A DNA stretch of 21,500 nucleotides from JBOFSR01 sp051651645. GTDB taxonomy: Bacteria > Spirochaetota > Spirochaetia > Treponematales > Treponemataceae. The notes under the pieces are model-generated. The model had not been told where the DNA came from and did not search any database. It saw nothing but the letters and a program-made list of their open reading frames with translations. This document shows, in pieces, positions 1 through 7,493 of this stretch (position 1 is the first letter of the stretch; the number at the start of each line of letters is the position of its first letter). The stretch lies in assembly GCA_051651645.1 (NCBI GenBank), contig JBOFSR010000098.1, positions 1-21,500 of the forward strand, read 5' to 3'. Made by a program: the position numbers and the translations under genes.

Positions 1-611
1 TAGAAAACTCTTTTGCCGCAGAGCTTGAAAAAATCACTCAGACATTTTCTTTTCCTGTTTTTATAAAACCTTGTTGTGCTGGAAGTTCTGTCGGTGCAAA
101 AAAGGCAGAAAATAAAAAGGAATTAATCGATGCCATTCATAATGCCTTTTTGTGGGACAATAAAATTCTTGTTGAGCCGTTTATTGATTGCCGTGAAATT
201 GAATGTGCGGTTACAGGCAATGAGCAGGTTGAGTCCTATACGTTGGGCGAGATTTGCCCCACGCATGAATTTTATGATTACGATGCAAAATACACCGATC
301 CCAATGGAGCGGTTTTGCAAATTCCGCCTGTTTTAGATGAAAATATTTTGCAGGAAATAAAAAGTATTGCTCAAAAAGCGTACAAAGCACTTGATGTTAC
401 AGGCTTTTCGCGAGTTGATTTTTTTGTTGAAAAAACGACAAAAGAACTGTTTCTGAACGAAATTAACACCATACCAGGCTTTACGTCAATCAGTATGTTT
501 CCAAAAATGTGTGAGGCTGCAGGTTTGAGCTATCCAAAATTGATTGAGAAATTACTAACGCTTGCCCTTGAGCGTCATGCTCAACGCAAAAAATTAAAAA
601 CGAGCTTATAG
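1..611 (+). CDS. ddl: D-alanine--D-alanine ligase, 3' part (5' end outside window)
   Basis: Ddl is the cytoplasmic ATP-grasp enzyme that joins two D-alanines for the end of the peptidoglycan stem peptide. The open frame runs in from the left edge with codons in phase from base 3 and stops at 609-611. About 200 C-terminal residues are visible. An ATP-grasp stretch FPVFIKPCCAGSSVG matches the family's VFVKP-x-GSSVG nucleotide-binding segment. VEPFIDCREIECAV corresponds to the family's VE-x-fi-x-gREiev strand. FSRVDFF followed by FLNEINTIPGFT is the acidic and Asn metal-binding end of the active site (family pattern aRvDFf...lNEiNT.PGmt). The substitution CCAG for the usual N.G is a minor variant. 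murD starts 10 bases after the stop, so the two cell-wall genes are probably co-transcribed. An internal ATG at 150 is not the start, because homology continues upstream of it. Confidence 0.95.
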   Translation, partial: ENSFAAELEKITQTFSFPVFIKPCCAGSSVGAKKAENKKELIDAIHNAFLWDNKILVEPFIDCREIECAVTGNEQVESYTLGEICPTHEFYDYDAKYTDPNGAVLQIPPVLDENILQEIKSIAQKAYKALDVTGFSRVDFFVEKTTKELFLNEINTIPGFTSISMFPKMCEAAGLSYPKLIEKLLTLALERHAQRKKLKTSL

Positions 612-621
612 AAGACCGACA

Positions 622-2100
622 ATGCAGCATCATTTTTTTTCACAGAAATCGCCATTTTCTTCCTTAGTTGATATTTCAGGTAAAAAAATTACACTTATGG
701 GATTGGGTTTAAATGGTGGCGGGCTTGCTACTTTGCGTTTTTTTTTGCATCACGGAGCAATCGTTCTTATTACGGACATGAAGAATGCAAGTGATTTGCA
801 ATCAACGCTTGATCAAATTAAAACTGACACATCCCTTGACCAATCAAGAATATTTTATCGGCTTGGTGAGCATATAATAGAAGATTTTGTGTCTTGCGAT
901 GTTGTGATAAAAAATCCTGGTGTCAAATTTGAGGGAAATCCGTACCTGCAAGCGGCTGTTGAAAATAACATCCCAATTGAGACGGATATTTCGCTTTTTT
1001 TACGATTCACCAAATCGCCAATTATCGCAATCACAGGGAGTAAGGGGAAATCCTCCAGTGCTAGTGCTATCCACTATGGTTTGCAACAAGCAGGGTGCAA
1101 GAGCTTTCTCGGTGGCAATATTACTGTGAGTCCGTTAACCTTTTTGGATGAGACAACTGAAGCAACGCCTGTTGTTTTGGAGCTTTCAAGCTGGCAGCTT
1201 TCTGATTTGCGAGGGCGAAAAATTTTGAAGCCAAAAATTGCTATTTTGACAACTATTATTCCTGACCACCAAAATTGGTATGGAAATATGGAAAATTATG
1301 TTGCGGATAAAAAACTCATTTACGCTGATCAAGCGCCGCAAGATATTACTATTTGTAAATATCATGATGAGTGGGGAGACGTTTTTGCAAGCCAAACAAA
1401 GGCGACGGTGTATCGGTATGCAACGCGTGATATTTTTGATAAAAAAAATGCCGTGTTCGGTGGATTTTTAGATGAAGATCGAAATGGATTTATTTACGAT
1501 CCTGCTACTGATAAAAAAAACTTTGTTCTGGGATCAGATCTTTTAGTGCAAGGCGAGCATATGAGGGAAAATCTTTTGGTTGCTGCCCTTGTCATGCACG
1601 CTTTGGGCATAGAGAGTGAAAAAATTGCACCGATTTTAGCGAAATTTTCAGGCATTCAACATCGGTTAGAATACTTTCATGAATATACGAATGCGTATGG
1701 TGCGGCTTATCGATTTTATAACGACTCTGCAGCAACGGTTCCAGAGGCTTGTGTTGCAGCGATTAATGCCTTCAAAAAACCCATTTTAATTTGCGGCGGG
1801 ACGGACAAAAATCTTGATTTTACGCCGTTTGAAAAAGAGTTTTCTCAGCCTCAAAAAATTTATTTGCTTGCAGGGAGTGCTACAGATAAAATACTTAAAG
1901 TGCTGAAAAATCAACATTTCTCTTCTTTTATAGTATTTGATTCGCTTGAAAATTTATTACAGGCGTTAAAAAAAGATTTGAATGAATTAACAGAAAATGC
2001 CAATATTATTTTTTCCCCTGGTGCTACCTCGTTTGGAATGTTTCAAAACGAATTTGACCGAGGAAATCAATTTAAGAGATTGGTTTTAGAAATATTTTAG
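622..2100 (+). CDS. murD: UDP-N-acetylmuramoyl-L-alanine--D-glutamate ligase
   Basis: MurD adds D-glutamate to UDP-MurNAc-L-Ala in the cytoplasm. The product has 492 residues, somewhat longer than the usual 440-460. The N-terminal Rossmann-like domain starts with ITLMGLGLNGGG (about residues 24-35). The ATP P-loop is TGSKGKS (138-144). The family signatures ELSSWQL, PDHQNWYG, QHRLEYF (His347-Arg348), FYNDSAAT and ICGGTDKN follow in the expected order, and SPGATSF closes the C-terminal domain. The usual Lys of the NDSKAT motif is Ala here, a variation I believe occurs in other bacteria. The start lies 10 bases after ddl. There is no strong Shine-Dalgarno sequence, only a purine patch AGAAGA, so translational coupling to ddl is likely. 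A run of nine T occurs near 739-747. No terminator follows; a tRNA promoter begins about 8 bases after the stop. Confidence 0.95.
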   Translation: MQHHFFSQKSPFSSLVDISGKKITLMGLGLNGGGLATLRFFLHHGAIVLITDMKNASDLQSTLDQIKTDTSLDQSRIFYRLGEHIIEDFVSCDVVIKNPGVKFEGNPYLQAAVENNIPIETDISLFLRFTKSPIIAITGSKGKSSSASAIHYGLQQAGCKSFLGGNITVSPLTFLDETTEATPVVLELSSWQLSDLRGRKILKPKIAILTTIIPDHQNWYGNMENYVADKKLIYADQAPQDITICKYHDEWGDVFASQTKATVYRYATRDIFDKKNAVFGGFLDEDRNGFIYDPATDKKNFVLGSDLLVQGEHMRENLLVAALVMHALGIESEKIAPILAKFSGIQHRLEYFHEYTNAYGAAYRFYNDSAATVPEACVAAINAFKKPILICGGTDKNLDFTPFEKEFSQPQKIYLLAGSATDKILKVLKNQHFSSFIVFDSLENLLQALKKDLNELTENANIIFSPGATSFGMFQNEFDRGNQFKRLVLEIF

Positions 2101-2108
2101 AAAATGAT

Positions 2109-2137
2109 TTGACAATTTTTGAGTTTTTTGCTAGACT
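2109..2137 (+). promoter_or_regulatory. Promoter of tRNA-Arg
   Basis: A perfect -35 TTGACA (2109-2114), a 17-base spacer and a -10 TAGACT (2132-2137) stand 12 bases before the tRNA. This is the best -35 box in the window and fits a strong constitutive sigma-70-type promoter for a stable RNA. Confidence 0.75.
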
Positions 2138-2149
2138 ACAGAGACTTCA

Positions 2150-2223
2150 GGGTTCGTAGCTCATCTGGATAGAGCAACTGCCTTCTAAGCAGTAGGTAGG
2201 GGGTTCGAGTCCCTCCGGACCCG
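2150..2223 (+). tRNA. tRNA-Arg (anticodon UCU)
   Basis: A full cloverleaf can be drawn. The acceptor stem GGGTTCG pairs with CGGACCC with one G-U pair. The D arm is GCTC/GAGC. The anticodon stem is ACTGC/GCAGT with loop CTTCTAA, giving anticodon TCT, which reads AGA and AGG. The T arm has loop TTCGAGT. The discriminator base is G at 2223. CCA is not encoded, since ATT follows, so the end must be added by CCA-transferase. The gene lies alone between murD and alaS. I see no terminator hairpin behind it, so some read-through toward alaS is possible. Confidence 0.96.
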
Positions 2224-2324
2224 ATTGTAACTTTCCGACTAAATCATAAACCTTTCAAAATGCCATGATATCTTTGCCTTTTCATCGGTGTTATTAGAAA
2301 AAAATGATATTTTATTCAGTATTG

Positions 2325-2353
2325 TTGACTACTCTGAAATTTTATTATACTAT
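2325..2353 (+). promoter_or_regulatory. Promoter of alaS, leaderless geometry
   Basis: A -35 TTGACT (2325-2330) is followed by 17 bases and TACTAT (2348-2353). An overlapping TATACT (2346-2351) is a better -10 but gives a 15-base spacer. Either would start transcription within a few bases of the alaS ATG at 2361. Confidence 0.55.
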
Positions 2354-2360
2354 GTAGATT

Positions 2361-4148
2361 ATGACTGCAAATGAATTGCGAAGTAAATACATAGAGTTTT
2401 TCAAAAGCAAAAATCACATAGAAATATCTGGAAAATCCTTAATTCCTGAAAATGATCCCACGGTTCTTTTTACGACAGCTGGAATGCATCCGCTTGTTCC
2501 GTATTTGATGGGCGAGGATCATCCTGCAGGAAATCGTTTAACCGATTATCAAAAATGTATTCGCACGGGGGATATCGACTCTGTTGGAGATGCAAGTCAT
2601 TTGACCTTTTTTGAGATGCTTGGAAATTGGTCTTTAGGCGATTATTTCAAAAAAGAAGCTATTGAGTTTAGTTTTGAGTTTTTAACGAGCCCAAAATACT
2701 TAAATATTCCAATCACCAAACTGTCGGTTACAGTTTTTGCAGGAGAAGAGGGTATTCCTCGTGATGATGAGTCCGCAAATTTTTGGAAATCCTTGGGAAT
2801 TCCAGAAGATCGCATTTATTTTTTGCCACGTGAGGATAATTGGTGGGGGCCTGCGGGAGAAACGGGGCCTTGTGGGCCTGACACAGAGATGTTTGTTGAT
2901 ACAGGAAAGACTGCTTGTGGAGCTGATTGTCGACCAGGGTGTCATTGTGGAAAGTATTTTGAAGTGTGGAACGATGTTTTCATGCAGTATAATAAGACAA
3001 AAGACGGAGCGTATGAAAAGTTAGCTCGTACCTGCGTTGATACAGGAATGGGCATTGAGCGAACGGTTGCCATGCTTCAAGGTAAAAAATCCGTGTATGA
3101 AACGGAGATTTTTGCTCCACTTATTGCGGCTGTCGAAAAGTTGTCGAGCAAAAAATATGGTGCTAATGAGAGTGATGATATTTCAATTCGTATTATTTGT
3201 GATCATGCACGAGCTGCGACATTTATTTTAGGTGACCCTAAAGGTGTTGTGCCGTCAAATGTTGGAGCAGGCTACGTTTTGCGAAGGTTAATTCGTCGAG
3301 CCGTCCGTCATGGTAAAAAGTTGGGAATTGAAGAAAAGTTTCTTGCCGTCCCTTCAAAAATCGTTGTAGAAAATTATAAAAACGCATATCCTGAGCTTGC
3401 AGAAAAAATGGCTTTGATAACAACTGAGCTTGAAAATGAAGAAGAAAAATTCACAAAGGCTCTCAAAGATGGTCAAGCTGAGTTTGAAAAATTATTACCA
3501 AGCTTGCTTAAAAATCCTGCAAAGGTGATTCCAGGGCGTATTGCGTTTCGCTTGTATGATACTTTTGGTTTTCCTATTGAGTTGACCGAGGAGCTTGCAG
3601 CTGAACATGGTTTGACTGTTAATCATCGTGAGTTTGAAGAGGCTTTTAAAAAGCATCAAGAGCTTTCACGTGCAGGTAGCGAGCAGGTTTTCAAAGGTGG
3701 CCTTGCCGATCATTCAGAAATTACGACAAAGTATCACACTGCAACGCATCTTTTGCACAAGGCATTACGAATGGTTTTAGGTGATCATGTTGCTCAAAAG
3801 GGATCGAATATTACTAGTGAGCGAATGAGATTTGACTTTTCGCACACAGCTCCCATGACAAAGGAAGAAATTGCACAAGTTGAGGCAATTGTTAATGAGC
3901 AAATAGAAAAAAAATTGCCCGTGACTATGGAGCTTATGGACTTAGAAACGGCAAAATCAAATGGAGCGATTGCTTTGTTTGGTGAAAAATATGAAGATGT
4001 TGTAAAAGTTTACTCAGTTGGAAACTTTTCAAAGGAAGTTTGTGGAGGCCCTCATGTGGAGACACTTGATGGAATGGGAAAATTTGTTATTCAAAAAGAG
4101 CAGTCATCGTCAGCGGGAGTGCGGCGAATAAAGGCTGTTTTAAAATAA
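2361..4148 (+). CDS. alaS: Alanyl-tRNA synthetase, short form
   Basis: AlaRS charges tRNA-Ala. The product has 595 residues against about 875 in E. coli. The start is fixed by homology, since the family begins with a helix like TANELRSKYIEFFKSKNH, followed by NDPTVLFTTAGM of class II motif 1. The catalytic core and tRNA-recognition domain fill roughly residues 1-440. The editing domain is present with its zinc ligands, His459/His463 in HTATHLLH and Cys561/His565 in CGGPH, so mischarged Ser/Gly-tRNA should still be cleared. The protein ends soon after SSSAGVRRIKAVL, so the C-terminal oligomerisation and C-Ala domain is missing. I know this short form from other spirochaetes such as Borrelia and Treponema. 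No Shine-Dalgarno sequence precedes the ATG, and the -10 box lies 7-9 bases upstream, so the mRNA may be leaderless. Confidence 0.96.
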   Translation: MTANELRSKYIEFFKSKNHIEISGKSLIPENDPTVLFTTAGMHPLVPYLMGEDHPAGNRLTDYQKCIRTGDIDSVGDASHLTFFEMLGNWSLGDYFKKEAIEFSFEFLTSPKYLNIPITKLSVTVFAGEEGIPRDDESANFWKSLGIPEDRIYFLPREDNWWGPAGETGPCGPDTEMFVDTGKTACGADCRPGCHCGKYFEVWNDVFMQYNKTKDGAYEKLARTCVDTGMGIERTVAMLQGKKSVYETEIFAPLIAAVEKLSSKKYGANESDDISIRIICDHARAATFILGDPKGVVPSNVGAGYVLRRLIRRAVRHGKKLGIEEKFLAVPSKIVVENYKNAYPELAEKMALITTELENEEEKFTKALKDGQAEFEKLLPSLLKNPAKVIPGRIAFRLYDTFGFPIELTEELAAEHGLTVNHREFEEAFKKHQELSRAGSEQVFKGGLADHSEITTKYHTATHLLHKALRMVLGDHVAQKGSNITSERMRFDFSHTAPMTKEEIAQVEAIVNEQIEKKLPVTMELMDLETAKSNGAIALFGEKYEDVVKVYSVGNFSKEVCGGPHVETLDGMGKFVIQKEQSSSAGVRRIKAVLK

Positions 4149-4161
4149 AAATTATGTAACT

Positions 4162-4190
4162 TTTCTTTACTTAATTTGTTTAAGTATAAA
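4162..4190 (+). promoter_or_regulatory. Possible promoter and operator of the SurA-like gene
   Basis: A -10-like TATAAA (4185-4190) has only a weak -35 (TTTCTT, 4162-4167) at 17 bases. A palindrome ACTTAA-N5-TTAAGT (4169-4185) fills the spacer and touches the -10, a position typical of repressor sites. A nearly identical motif stands in the promoter of the exported-protein gene at 20678. Confidence 0.35.
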
Positions 4191-4217
4191 GTAACTTATA
4201 GAAAGGATAAATAACTT

Positions 4218-5297
4218 ATGAAGCATACTATTACTTTAGGTATTTTTTTTGTTTTTGTGGTGGCTTTTGCGTCTGCACAATCTGACTTGCAACCCTTGGC
4301 AACCGTGAAGCTTGGCAAGGCGGAAACAATTACGCTCAAACAATTGAAAACCCGTGTTGAGGGCTATCAACGCCAAATGGGTTCTGTTCTTACGGTGCCT
4401 CAAAAAATCGAGGTGCTTGACGCTCTTATTAATGAAAAACTTGTTACACAAGCTGCTGAAAAAGCGCGAATTACTGTTACCGATACTGAGGTCAATCAGG
4501 CATTTATTCAATTTATTTCACAAAGCTTAGGCCGTCCTGTGAGCGAGCAAGAGTTTGCAACGTTGATTAAGCAGCAAACTGGTCAGGGCGTTGATGAGTT
4601 TTTACGGTCGCAAGTTGGAATGAATCTAACGGAATATAAGGCAAACGTTCGATCAACTTTGCTTGTGCAACGCTATGTTGCGTCTTTGAAGCAAAGTGAG
4701 CTTTCTTCTGCTCAGCCAACGGACAAGGAAATTCGTGATTATTATGAGTTAAATAAGACCAGTATTGTTCAGCCTGATGTGATTAAACTGTTTGCATTGG
4801 CTGTAAAAAAGGACAAAGATGCTGAAGCTGCAAAGAAACAGATTGCGACAATTCAAGCCGACTTAAAAAGTAAAAAAACAACTGTCGCTGAAGTTAGTGC
4901 AAAGTCTAAGGCACCAAACTCTAACTTTATAACTGGTGAGCAATTTATTCCTAAGGCAGAGATTTCTGCACAGCAATTGGGAATAAGCTATAATGAGCTT
5001 TTAGCTCTTTTTTCAAAGCCGCTCAATGAAGTTTCTGACGTAACTGAAACAGCCGAAAATTTTCAGTTGCATGTAGTTTTGGAAAAAAAAGATGCTAAAA
5101 TGCTTACTCTCAGCGATATAGTTCAACCAGGGACGACGGTTACAGTTTATGAATATATTAAGGCAAATCTTGGACAACAAAAACAAAATCAAGTTCTCGC
5201 TACGGCACTTAAAGATATTTCTGAATCACTTCGCACCGATGATAATTTCAAAATGGAAAAAACAGGTGCTGCTTTGGAAAAACTTCTTACATGGTAA
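4218..5297 (+). CDS. SurA-like periplasmic chaperone/PPIase-family protein
   Basis: This is an exported protein of 359 residues. It begins with a signal peptide with a hydrophobic core at about residues 7-18 and a likely cut after ASA20. Residues about 22-170 resemble the SurA N-terminal chaperone domain (a long helical region with KIEVLDALINEKLVTQAAEKARITVTDTEV). Residues about 185-290 align poorly with a parvulin domain. The usual N-terminal RHIL-type histidine segment is replaced by IKLFALAV, though ENFQLHVV resembles the last strand. It probably assists outer-membrane or periplasmic protein folding; whether it isomerises proline is doubtful. I recall a T. pallidum homologue, the basic membrane protein TpN39b, next to alaS. 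The Shine-Dalgarno sequence AAGGA lies 10 bases before the ATG. nusB follows after 8 bases, so the two form one transcript. Confidence 0.75.
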   Translation: MKHTITLGIFFVFVVAFASAQSDLQPLATVKLGKAETITLKQLKTRVEGYQRQMGSVLTVPQKIEVLDALINEKLVTQAAEKARITVTDTEVNQAFIQFISQSLGRPVSEQEFATLIKQQTGQGVDEFLRSQVGMNLTEYKANVRSTLLVQRYVASLKQSELSSAQPTDKEIRDYYELNKTSIVQPDVIKLFALAVKKDKDAEAAKKQIATIQADLKSKKTTVAEVSAKSKAPNSNFITGEQFIPKAEISAQQLGISYNELLALFSKPLNEVSDVTETAENFQLHVVLEKKDAKMLTLSDIVQPGTTVTVYEYIKANLGQQKQNQVLATALKDISESLRTDDNFKMEKTGAALEKLLTW

Positions 5298-5305
5298 TTG
5301 ATTAA

Positions 5306-5731
5306 ATGACGAGACATGAAAGTCGAGTTGTTGCAGTTCAAATTCTTTTTGCGTGGGATATTTCTCAATCGCCCATAGAATATTTATATGAATTTTCTTG
5401 GTTTGAGGAAAAAGACAAAAAGAGTTTAACTGAGGCTGAGAAAACCTTTATCCGCTTGCTCGTTGCTGGAACAATAGAAAATTTAAATACTGTTGATGAT
5501 TTGATAAAAAAATTTCTTACGACATGGGATTTTGATAGAATTAGTAAGATTTATTTAGCAATTTTGCGACTCAGTACATACTCCTTGTTATTTCAAACAG
5601 ATATCCATTCAACAATTATTATTAATGAGGCAATTGACATTGCAAAAGATTTTGCCATTGATGATTCCTATAAATTTATTAATGCAATTCTTGACAATAT
5701 TAAAAAATCAATTAAAAGAGATATTGAGTAA
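5306..5731 (+). CDS. nusB: Transcription antitermination factor NusB
   Basis: NusB is an all-helical protein that binds boxA RNA with NusE (ribosomal S10) and prevents premature termination in rRNA operons. The 141 residues are the normal length. The start TRHESRVVAVQILFAWDI matches the family's (R)R.AR..AlQ.LY..d pattern, and STIIINEAIDIAKDF...DSYKFINAILDNI is the conserved C-terminal helix pair (vaIneavelak.fg....kFVNGvLd.i). No clear Shine-Dalgarno sequence is present; the gene begins 8 bases after the preceding stop, so coupling is likely. Its stop TAA directly abuts the ATG of the next gene. Confidence 0.93.
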   Translation: MTRHESRVVAVQILFAWDISQSPIEYLYEFSWFEEKDKKSLTEAEKTFIRLLVAGTIENLNTVDDLIKKFLTTWDFDRISKIYLAILRLSTYSLLFQTDIHSTIIINEAIDIAKDFAIDDSYKFINAILDNIKKSIKRDIE

Positions 5732-7438
5732 ATGTTTTTATTTGAAAAACGCACATCAGTTTTATTGCTTGTAGTTTTTGTAAGTATTATTTTTTCGTGC
5801 AAAGCTCCCCCTGTTTCGGCAAGTTTTTCTGGCAGACTGAACTTGGTTGATGCGTATATTACTCAGTTTAAAATGACCGATGCGGTTAATTTGCTTAAAA
5901 AGCTTTCAAAAAAAGCATCTTCTGCCCAAGAAATTTTATCCGTATACACTCGTTGTAACCAGCTTGGAGAAAATAAGCTGGCAAAACAAACATTGCAGCA
6001 CGGTTACAAGGCCTTTCCTCAGAGCATTGAGCTACAAGCGGTGTATGCTCAGTATCTTATTAATCAGCAGAGTTTTGATGAAGCTTTTTCTGTCGCAAAA
6101 AATTTGGAAGGCACGCACTATGGCTCATTGTATTCCGAGTTATTATTTCGAATGTATCCAAATCAAGATTTTTTTTTGGCACCGAGCTTTTTAACCAATT
6201 TTATTGATGCCGCAAATACAACAAAAAATTCGCTTTATTTGCAAAATGCTGCGGTAATTAAGGCTCTTAATGGAAATCTTCAAGAGGCTATTCAGTTGCA
6301 TCCGCACAGTTTAGCTTCAGATGAGAGTCCCTTATTTTGGGCAAAGCTTTCGTATGACACGGAAAATTACTTTCAAAGTTTGCTCGATATTTCGGCATCA
6401 GAAAATCCTTCTGCAGAAATTTTATTGCTAAAGGCTGATATTTTGTTGCGGCTTGGTAAGGTTCAGGATTCGCTTCAAACGTATATCAGCATTTATGAGC
6501 AATCCCCAAATTACTCGCCTGTGCCGTATTTAAATATTGCCTTTCACGCTCATCTGGAAAATAACTGGGATCGTGAGTATGCTTTTTTGTATGAGGCTGT
6601 TGAAAAATTCCCTTTATATCTTCCTGCTTTGGGGGCTTATGCTGAGTTGGCTTTGTTTCTTAATCAGGAGGAAGATAACGACATTTTGGGTAAGGCTGTG
6701 CGAGCAAGTGGTTTACAAACACTCCGAATGAAAGATTTTGATATGCGTCCAAGAATTTTATTGTCGGATCCGCTTGCACGGTTAATGAAGGCGTATGAGG
6801 TAACTGAGGATGAGCGATTGCTTGTTGAAATTTACAAGTATTCAAATGCAATGAAAAATATTTCGCCTTCGGCTATTCGGCAAAGTGAAATTTGGGAAGA
6901 GCTTGAAAAAGAGCCTCATAATGAGTATTTATTGCAATATTTTGTGTGGGTTTTGATGTGGCAAAAGGAATTTGAATCAGCGGGAAATATGTTTTTTTCT
7001 TATTTTTATGATAAATATGGAGTCAATACTTTGTCCCATGACATAATTAATCAAATGCAATCGTGGGAAAAAGAGTATTTTGCGTATTTTTATGCTCAAA
7101 AAGTTCCAAGCAGAGAATATATGAATTATGAAATGCCCCTAACACTTTTAAAAAATGTGGCTGATAGTAACAATCTTTCGGAAATTGGACTATTTAATCT
7201 TGCGGTGATTTTTGAGTCAAGTGATGATTACGATGCGGCCTTAGCTCAATATGCTCAGCTGTCTTCAATGCAAACAAATGCAAAGTTAAAATCTGAAGCA
7301 CAATATCGGATGGCACGAATTTATACGCAGCTAAGGGATTTCAAAAAAGCTGACTTGAGTTTGAATTATAGCTTGGAGCTTAATCCTGCAAATAACAAGG
7401 CACGGCTTTTTCGAAAGCAAAATATTAGTGAAAAGTAA
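5732..7438 (+). CDS. TPR-repeat lipoprotein, function unknown
   Basis: This is a 568-residue probable lipoprotein. Residues 1-22 form a signal peptide with a long hydrophobic stretch ending IIFSC, with Cys23 as the lipidation site. The rest is helical. It has loose tetratricopeptide-like pairs through the body and clear TPRs near the C-terminus, about 480-565, including YDAALAQYAQL and YRMARIYTQLRDFKKADLSL followed by SLELNPANNKAR. TPR lipoproteins commonly serve as scaffolds for envelope assembly, but nothing here names a partner. The ATG follows the nusB stop with no gap, so translation is probably coupled. A run of eight T near 6170-6177 lies inside the gene. The substrate or complex is unknown; lipoprotein and TPR calls are secure, function is not. 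Confidence 0.8.
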   Translation: MFLFEKRTSVLLLVVFVSIIFSCKAPPVSASFSGRLNLVDAYITQFKMTDAVNLLKKLSKKASSAQEILSVYTRCNQLGENKLAKQTLQHGYKAFPQSIELQAVYAQYLINQQSFDEAFSVAKNLEGTHYGSLYSELLFRMYPNQDFFLAPSFLTNFIDAANTTKNSLYLQNAAVIKALNGNLQEAIQLHPHSLASDESPLFWAKLSYDTENYFQSLLDISASENPSAEILLLKADILLRLGKVQDSLQTYISIYEQSPNYSPVPYLNIAFHAHLENNWDREYAFLYEAVEKFPLYLPALGAYAELALFLNQEEDNDILGKAVRASGLQTLRMKDFDMRPRILLSDPLARLMKAYEVTEDERLLVEIYKYSNAMKNISPSAIRQSEIWEELEKEPHNEYLLQYFVWVLMWQKEFESAGNMFFSYFYDKYGVNTLSHDIINQMQSWEKEYFAYFYAQKVPSREYMNYEMPLTLLKNVADSNNLSEIGLFNLAVIFESSDDYDAALAQYAQLSSMQTNAKLKSEAQYRMARIYTQLRDFKKADLSLNYSLELNPANNKARLFRKQNISEK

Positions 7439-7461
7439 TGTAGATTATAATATTGTACAGC

Positions 7462-7490
7462 TTGCTTTAAAATATTGATTTTTATACACT
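7462..7490 (+). promoter_or_regulatory. Promoter of the patatin gene, leaderless geometry
   Basis: TTGCTT (7462-7467), a 17-base spacer and TACACT (7485-7490). The predicted transcription start falls on or next to the tandem ATG codons at 7494 and 7497, and there is no Shine-Dalgarno sequence. Confidence 0.45.
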
Positions 7491-7493
7491 GCT

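Noticed and set aside
739..747. Run of nine T in murD, and eight T in the TPR gene, as phase-variation switches
   Set aside because: murD is essential and both frames are intact; runs of this length are common in such AT-rich DNA.
2224..2324. Hairpins or small RNA between tRNA-Arg and alaS
   Set aside because: No stem of useful length, no T-tailed hairpin and no promoter other than that of alaS.
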